From Archivesica marissinica (taxonomy: Eukaryota; Mollusca; Bivalvia; Venerida; Vesicomyidae), in the NCBI GenBank assembly GCA_014843695.1, contig CM026387.1, forward strand, positions 66,198,139 through 66,262,138: 64,000 nucleotides of DNA. Direction: 5' to 3'. The notes under the pieces were generated by a model that had not been told where the DNA came from, did no database searches, and worked only from the letters and a program-made list of their open reading frames with translations. Within the stretch, counting starts at the first letter, position 1, and each line of letters opens with the position of its first letter. Shown piece by piece: positions 57,100 through 64,000 of this stretch. The translations under genes and the position numbers were made by a program.

Positions 57100-57565
57100 T
57101 TTTAATATATTTATATTAGACTGTGACATATACAGAGAAATAAGACAAGAAATATATGGTGATATTATTTTGAATATTGATTACTTGAACATGTCAGAAA
57201 CTGATAAACTTTGCCTACTTATGAACACTTACCCCAGAAAATCAGCAACATGTATAATGAAATCTTACATGCTAAGAAGAAATATTATGTATTCATAAAT
57301 GTTTGTGTACTATAAATGTCTTATATGTCCATATATGTATATTTGTACATACTTAATAACTTGTGAATTTAAATCATTTGTCATAGCTAATGGTATATTA
57401 TATACCGTTAACGGTTGTTAATAATTATAATTTAAAGTTTACGGTGACTTATAGGTCCACTGGGCCGGGTGCTATAGTAAAATTATACATTTATTGTAAT
57501 ATTGTATGCATGAACGCACATGTCAGTATAATAAAAACAATTCTTATCTTATCTTATCTTATATA
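57100..57565 (+). mobile_element. Probable 3' end of a LINE with (TTATC)n tail
   Basis: The plus frame near 57160-57297 reads DYLNMSETDKLCLLMNTY then CIMKSYMLRRNIMYS and stops, resembling the C-terminal end of some LINE reverse transcriptases. About 230 bases of AT-rich 3' region follow, then 'aataaaaac' and a 'cttatcttatcttatc' simple-repeat tail. 5' truncated. Confidence 0.45.
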
Positions 57566-57616
57566 TGCCCATTCGTCCCGATCCACACACCATGTTTATA
57601 TCGAGTGTTGCTACGA

Positions 57617-57920
57617 GTGTGTGTCTTACGTTTATTTATCGTCGCTACCGGTTGCCCATATGAGCGACGCCTCCTGAAGAGATTAGTAATTTTAGATTTT
57701 TGGAGGATAGTGCAATGATACAGACAGAGAGCCATTCCAGAGTCTCCTCTGGTTCTTTTACGTGCACGGTGTAAAGCACCGACACGAGACCTCGGCTTAA
57801 CGTCCTATCTGAAAGACTGTTAATTTAATTGTGGTCAGACGGGGGATCGAACCTGCGATCCTTGGATTACCAGTCCAGGGTATTACCACTGGACTACCAC
57901 TGGACTACAGATCCGTTTGT
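57617..57920 (-). mobile_element. SINE-B copy with a small duplication in box A
   Basis: The head carries a short tandem duplication ('taccactggac' twice, at about 57889-57912), which places two half box A elements in a row. Confidence 0.9.
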
Positions 57921-58099
57921 AAAAATGACTTTCTTATTCTGGAATAGGATTTTATAGTTCAATCGCACCTGACCCATGTATCCGTGGTTTCTGCATTTAA
58001 GGTAAAACGTCTACAAGTAAAGTGGATGTAGTTATATTATTCCTATAATGTCTAGTTCAGTAATTAATATTGTATGTATGTATGTTCCATTAATATCAA

Positions 58100-58283
58100 A
58101 CCGCTTGCGGGGGCCTGGACATGATTTCCTTGGCATGCTTAGCCGACCTAAGTGGTTAACCAGTACTAAGCAATGTGTGAGGTGCCTTGCTCAATGACAC
58201 AACATACGTGGCCTGACGGAGTATCGAACCTGGGACCGTGCGATTCCAAATCCGACGCACTACCACTGGATCTCGGACGCCAC
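58100..58283 (-). mobile_element. SINE-E, a further tRNA-derived SINE
   Basis: The minus strand starts 'gtggcgtccgagatccagtg' (box A) and has box B 'ggttcgatactcc', then 'gtcattgagcaaggcacc' and 'actggttaacc'. The last block also occurs in SINE-A. The tail is unclear. Confidence 0.7.
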
Positions 58284-58899
58284 AATATTGGCTTTCCCCG
58301 TTGATAGGTTGCGCCCATTTCACGTTATCACAATTTGTATGTTTAAGTGTATTTATGTCAACGTTGCGACTTACCGTGTGTCGTACCTAGTAATTAGATT
58401 ATCATTGGAACAGCGCAATCTGTAAGACACGCCTTTAGGTTGTATATACCTAAATCGGCAGAAGTGCATCCGCGGTCGAATGTAGTCCCAATAACAAATA
58501 TAGTTCATTTTTCTTTTTGGTAAAAATGCATTTTCATGACAGGCAATGTATAGTTTTTTGGGTTTTTTTGGAAAAATTATATGACTTAAGAAGACTTCAG
58601 ACTAGTTAAGATGTTATAGGCAATTGCAAACTGAAGGTTGGTATACTGTATTATTTGGCGGAGGAATACAGTGTGTAAACACAGTGACGTTATTCACAGG
58701 TAAGCACTGGATATGGAACACATTATAATTGGAAGAGTTTTGCTCTTTACAGTTTCATTTGAATACCTCTTCAAGAAATGAAATATTGGAAATATAAATG
58801 AACAGACTGTATGTTTTTACATTTTACTATGTATTTAATAGGCAATTTACTTGTTGTTTTACAACCAATATTACCAGAGGAACGTACTCTATGACGTCT
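58284..58899. other. Intergenic, nothing recognised
   Basis: AT-rich sequence; a T-rich run with G interruptions lies at about 58550-58570. Confidence 0.35.
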
Positions 58900-59108
58900 T
58901 GTCCGCCTACGTGGTCGAGTGGTTAAGGTCGCTGACTTGCATACCACTGTAACCTATCATCACTGATGGTCACGGGTTCGAGCCCCGCTCAGACCGTGTT
59001 TCATTTATATGAAACAGTTGGCAGTTTCTTACGAAGGTTGGTGCACCCAAGTACTGGTTAACCGTTGGAGCCTGTCCAGGAAAGGTGTTGTTAGGTAAAC
59101 TGCCCGCC
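58900..59108 (+). mobile_element. SINE-A copy without tail
   Basis: Head and body match the copy at 20005-20261 closely. The match ends at 'aaactgcccg', just before the hairpin tail. Confidence 0.87.
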
Positions 59109-60345
59109 GGCGTAAAACCCGAAATATAACATATCTACTATGACGCCACAAGCACGTATTATCAAATCGGTGTAACTTTCAAATCATGTTTACATATTGT
59201 AGAGATCTGGGCATGGCTGTTGGTGAATGGATGATGTTTAATTCTCGTTGTAAAATAAATACAGTTTAAGTTTAATCCCTATGCATGAGAATTCCAAAAG
59301 GTGTTTTATGCGCCGCTAAATAAAGGAAAGACAAATGCATAGTATTTCTTAAGCAAAAACACCCCAGTTGCTATGTGTATACCGACAATGCAGGCTCAGG
59401 TTATTATTTGTGTTATTTTATGCGCGCGCAAGAATAAAAATAAAAGTGTTATTGTATCCCAAGACTCTGATATTTAAACTAAAGTCCTTATTTTCCAGAG
59501 GAACAATGTCACATGTATACACTAATGGATTATTTCATGTTTTATTGCCACCATCTTGGCATGATACCGTCACACAGGAAGCATGCGATCACAAAAGCTC
59601 TTTGAATGTACGTGCTCTTGCAAACCTAATTGCCTTTTAAAAGAGATCGCGTATTATACACTGCTAAGCGATCTGTGAAATTCGTTTAAATATCCCGTAT
59701 TTATTCACTTTCTCCGGTAATTGTATCGAGATCATTGGTTACTGAGTGATTTATTAAAAATTCCTGTATAACTAGCAAATGGTCTTGCGTATATATATAG
59801 ATCGTGCATATTCTGGGCAATAATATTTGATAGTGTGGCAGAGGTTAGTTATTCGTTGGAAAGGTGGCATGGGAAATGTTCATAAATTATAAATGAGCGA
59901 CATTGGTTGTTTTCCTATTGCATACCTTGCATACATGTATATTGGTTCTCTTAATTGGAATCCTTTGTTTTTATTGTTGTTCCGTAACCAGATTGTGCGG
60001 TATGATTAATGTGATTTTATTAAAATCATGTTATTTAAATGATAGCAAATGTTTACAGTGAAATATGTATATACTGTAAGACACCTGTCGGGATTTAGTA
60101 ATTTAATAATAATAAGCACTACATAACGTTGCTACTTTCATTGTGGCGCAAAGCGTCAGTACAAATTGTCATGACGTCACTAAGTTGTCCTGACGTCACT
60201 ACGCAAAACGGTGCTATTATTACGTAAAGACGTCCTTTAAATCGTCGGTTGCATTATAGCTAATGTTATTTACCAATAACTATTCAAATAGAAATATGTA
60301 TAATTTAATGTTTAATTTACAAATAATAAGGATTATAATACTAAT
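59109..60345. other. Intergenic; SINE-D tail remnant at about 59245-59272
   Basis: 'ctcgttgtaaaataaatacag' at about 59246 is a remnant of the SINE-C/D tail. A 90-codon ORF at 59368-59640 has no recognisable domain. A (TAA)n-like tract lies near 60320-60350. Confidence 0.35.
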
Positions 60346-60730
60346 AATAAAGACTTTATTTAACGAGATAAAACATTTGAACAATTAAGTCAATCTACCA
60401 TGAGGCCCTCAACACATTATAACATGAAATAGCATAATGAAACATGTAAACAGTAACCAGTAAAACTTTCATAGGAAATAAGAAACAAGCTGCAAGAACT
60501 AATACTTATATTCATGCATAATTGTATATTATCAGTTTATTAGGTTATTGCTCTGTTATTTGCACCACCTGATATATAAAGCTTTGAAGTGTGGAACAGA
60601 CTGTGCTGCTTTGATGTGATAAGGGAGGGAATTTCACAAGTGTGACCCTGAATATAAGAACGATTTTCTAAAAACTTCAGTATTTGGCTTAGGAGGGTAT
60701 CTCAACCAATCAGAATCCTTCCAGTATGAC
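60346..60730 (-). pseudogene. 5'-truncated CR1/L2-like LINE, 3' end
   Basis: On the minus strand an eroded frame contains NSLPYHIKAAQSV and HFKALYIRW then stops. This is the 'LWNSLP..IK' end of CR1/L2-type reverse transcriptases, with stops introduced just upstream. An untranslated tail ends 'ttaaataaagtc' next to a TAA-type simple repeat. Confidence 0.6.
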
Positions 60731-61667
60731 ACGTGTGTACGTACAAGATATATGTGATGGTGTATGAAACTGAATACAAGCAAAGTTATGTGACGCATTT
60801 ACATATGGAACCATTTATTCAGTTCATTTCGAATACAAACTGGGTATATATCGGACACGTGCAAATGTCGGATACTTCATAAGTTATCCAAGTTCTATTT
60901 CGTATTTATTTGGGCAGTATTTGTTATATTATATATTGATATATGATTTATAGAAACACATACCTGTCTACATGTTTCATCGGAATACATACATATATTA
61001 TGCTGAGAACTAGCTAAACATTATCACAATAGCAACATAAATATTTAAGCATATATTTTTAGTTTTAATAATATGTTATTGCATTTATTTCATACATTAC
61101 AATTATACATATAACATCGATGTATGTACTGTATATATATTTGTTATGTTATAAATATCTTATGTTGTTGCAAATTTGCTTCCTGAGAATATGAAAATAA
61201 AACTGAAACTGAAAAAAATGAAAACAAAAAAACATCAAAACAATTAGATAATTAAATTAGGATTAATTAGTATTGCTTATACGATTTAATCTGGAGAAAA
61301 AAGCAAATGGGTTGGGCTACAAGTTATGGCAACATTATTTACAGCCCTCCCCATCACTTCAAACTAAACTAACAATGTTGGATAAACAATTGCTGTTATG
61401 TATGATCTGATTTTGAAAAATACCATATATATACAATTAAGCTTCCTGATAAATATGTGTTAACTATTATAACATATAAGGATTATTAACGAAAAAGAAA
61501 CGAAAAAAGTTCAATTAATTTATAATGTGTGGGGAATGACAAAAACAAAGAGATATACTTATAGTACATACACACCAAACCCCGTTGTTAGTTTTGCCCC
61601 ACTCCATGCTTACCAGGCGAAACAAAGAGGACAAATAATTGATACTATGCGAAAATTAGGCATATTG
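60731..61667. other. Intergenic; possible LINE tail at about 61190-61220
   Basis: 'aataaaactgaaactgaaa' resembles the simple tail of some LINEs, but no coding remnant precedes it. Confidence 0.35.
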
Positions 61668-61678
61668 CACTAGCATAT

Positions 61679-61971
61679 GTGTGTGTGTTTTACGTTTATT
61701 TATCGTCGCTACCGGTTGTCCATATGAGCGACGCCTCCTGAAGAGATTAGTCATTTTAGATTTTGGAGGATAGTCAATGATACAGACAGAAACCCATTCC
61801 AGAGTCTCCTCTTGTTCTTTTACGTGCACGGTGTAAAGTACCGACACGAGACCTCGGGTTAACGTCTCATTTGAAAGACTGTTAATTTTATTAGGGTCAG
61901 ACGGGGGATCGAACCTGCGATCCCTGGATTACCAGTCCAGCGTGTTACCACTGTACTACAGATCCGTCTGT
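61679..61971 (-). mobile_element. SINE-B copy, full length, with 11-bp target-site duplication
   Basis: CACTAGCATAT lies at 61668-61678 and again at 61979-61989, seven bases beyond the head. Confidence 0.91.
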
Positions 61972-61989
61972 TCACTAGCACTAGCATAT

Positions 61990-62996
61990 CATATAGTATT
62001 ACAATTTATAACGAATTTACAACGTGAATATAACAAGTAGATGGTTGGGGACTATCTGAGGTCACTGTACGGGATCTGGTTCCTCCATTGTTGTGACTCG
62101 GTAACCAGAACGAATAATGCAAAGTAGTACCATGTAATCAATCAATGTACGTCCATATAAATGACGTAATCGCGTCGTAATTCACGCTGAATGAAACAAT
62201 TCGGATACGGCCATATTAGTTGTTAACTGCAACCTTTTACTATGTCATAGAGCCAGAGCTGTAAGTTTTACCAATTATCGACACGTGTCGCCAGTCCAAG
62301 CCGGTCATGCTATCTGGCATTCCCGTGATGCAAATTTCCACTCCATATATAGCTTACTACTCAGACAAGATAGATGCTTCCAAGTGATTCAAGCATTCAT
62401 TCTGTATTAAAACATTCATTGTTCAGTTTGAATGACCATTAAGCAAGCACATTACGATACTATGTCTAAATTGCATTAACTGTTAAAAGCATTTACAGTT
62501 GATTGCGACATTGAAGAGTAATACAGATAGATTGATGCGGCTAGTTGGGGTTGTAATTAAATTTCGAGTGTTTCCAAAACAATACAAACAGAAATGTGTG
62601 TGTGATGTTCGTGTTTTAAATATCCCACACGTTTTCAACGATTCACTTGTACAACTCTAAAAGCACCATACACACAGTTTGATAAAACCAAAATGTTCAT
62701 TTATTACTAATATTTAATACTTAAAATACAAATAGCCTCTGACAATGACCATATTTAAACAGCTTTGAACACGCAATAATGACGACCATTGAAATATTAT
62801 TCAATTGTAAAGAAAGAAATCAATACACAACTTTGTTTGGCAAATCGGCAACATACAATGCCTTTTACCTAAACAATAACATATGCACGCACATATATAT
62901 GAAAATGGTATATGAACAAATTAAATATAAACTATACAAACAAATATAACACACTTAGTAGCATGTATATATATACTAAAATGACAAAAAAACTAA
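61990..62996. other. Intergenic, nothing recognised
   Basis: Contains 'ccactccatatatagc' (TATA-like) near 62340 but no following coding sequence. Confidence 0.35.
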
Positions 62997-63234
<238 letters not shown>

Positions 63235-63269
63235 GCACCGCCACACACACACACACACACACAAACATC

Positions 63270-64000
63270 ACAAATATATTATGTTCAATCACAGTTAAAA
63301 TTCATAGATGTCTTTTCCCAGATAAATGGACTGAAGGAGTTATTGTTCCTGTATTTAAAAAGGGAGATCCCAAACTAGTTAATAACTACAGGGGTATCAC
63401 TTTAGTCAGTTGTTTGTCCAAACTGTTTACTTCAGTACTAAATACTAGAATTGAAACATTTTGTAACAATTATGCAGTAATTTCTGATTGCCAATTTGGG
63501 TTCAGAAAAGGAAAATCGACTGTTGATGCAATTTTCATTCTACAGTCTGTTATACAACATTATCTTAATAATAATAAGCGTCTGTATGTAGGGTTCATTG
63601 ATTTAAAATCTTGTTTTGATAGTATTTGTAGAAATTCTTTATGGTTGAAAATGTATAAATGTGGCATTCAAGGTAAGGTATTACGTATTATTAGAGATAT
63701 GTATGATAAAGTTAAATCATGTGTTAGATGTTGTAATTCATATTCCGATTTCTTCCAGTATGCAGTGGGCTTGCGCCAAGGGGAGGTAATTTCGCCAATT
63801 TTGTTCTCACTTTTCGTTGAAGACCTAGAGTTACATTTGCAAGACAATTTAAATTCAGGATTACTAATAGATGACATTGTATTAATATTATTACTGTTCG
63901 CCGATGATATGGCAATTTTTGGAAAAACTCCTGAAGATCTGCAGAAGAGTCTTGATCTACTATATACATACTGTAATCATTTATTGTATAATTGTAAAGA
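63270..64000 (+). CDS. LINE reverse transcriptase, open to the window end (partial)
   Basis: A stop-free plus frame (in phase with 63303-63305) runs to the last base. It shows FPDKWTEGVIVPVFKKGD (fingers motif), NNYRGITLVS, FGFRKGKSTVDAIF, FIDLKSCFDS (motif A with its Asp), GLRQGEVISPILFSLFVEDL (motif B, about 63769) and LLFADDMAIFG (catalytic FADD, 63897-63908), then EDLQKSLDLLY. These are reverse-transcriptase motifs 0 to C of a non-LTR retrotransposon in the correct order and spacing. The N-terminal endonuclease part is missing, replaced by the microsatellite. The clade is unresolved. No breaks are visible in the 232 codons in the window. Confidence 0.9.

Overview
The window is eukaryotic, non-coding-dominated DNA from an invertebrate animal. 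The signs are AT-rich sequence, clear splice-site signals, at least five families of tRNA-derived SINE, several LINE relics, a Ty3/Gypsy retrotransposon with LTRs, a relic of a Polinton/Maverick-type integrase, and a very high density of minisatellites. The SINE style and the short repeats containing 'agggcaataactct' fit a mollusc (bivalve or gastropod). That is inference; the species cannot be named from the sequence alone.

Layout. 1-0.4 kb: decayed C-terminus of a Polinton-type integrase. 0.7-1.4 kb: degenerate tandem repeat of about 150 bp. 2.0-2.9 kb: four copies of a 222-bp tandem unit packed with promoter-like motifs, abutting a broken LINE reverse transcriptase (2.9-3.9 kb, minus). 4.2-5.2 kb: a large exon-like segment of a SAP-like/SWIM zinc-finger protein with one frameshift, followed by a THAP zinc-finger ORF on the other strand (5.3-5.45 kb). 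6.0-7.0 kb: a possible DNA element bounded by a 13-bp inverted repeat. 8.67-17.9 kb: a nearly complete Ty3/Gypsy element on the minus strand with gag, protease, RT, RNase H and integrase, two similar LTRs and a few frame breaks. 17.88-18.88 kb: a 1000-N assembly gap, with an exon-like stump on its right edge.

From about 20 kb to the end the window is a mosaic of SINEs and tandem arrays. By my rough sum the arrays alone cover about 15 kb. Unit sizes are 18, 36, 30/32, 54, 21, 13/14, 45 (organised into 225-bp higher-order units), 75, about 58, 88, 60 and 37 bp, plus two (CGCA)n tracts. Most of the long 'ORFs' from 24 to 57 kb come from these arrays, whose units happen to lack stop codons; they should not be read as genes. 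The 36-bp array recurs at several loci inside a dispersed element with conserved flanks and a hairpin, in both orientations.

The SINEs are modular. Families with different tRNA-like heads share one of two 3' tails, which suggests two LINE partners. LINE pieces occur at 2.9-3.9, 36.1, 38.0, 57.1, 60.3-60.7 and 63.3-64.0 kb; the last is an open RT frame that runs off the window. Only the SWIM segment, the THAP ORF, the stump at 18.9 kb and the unidentified ORF at 40.2-40.6 kb are candidates for non-transposon coding sequence. I did not find a complete, convincing host gene.
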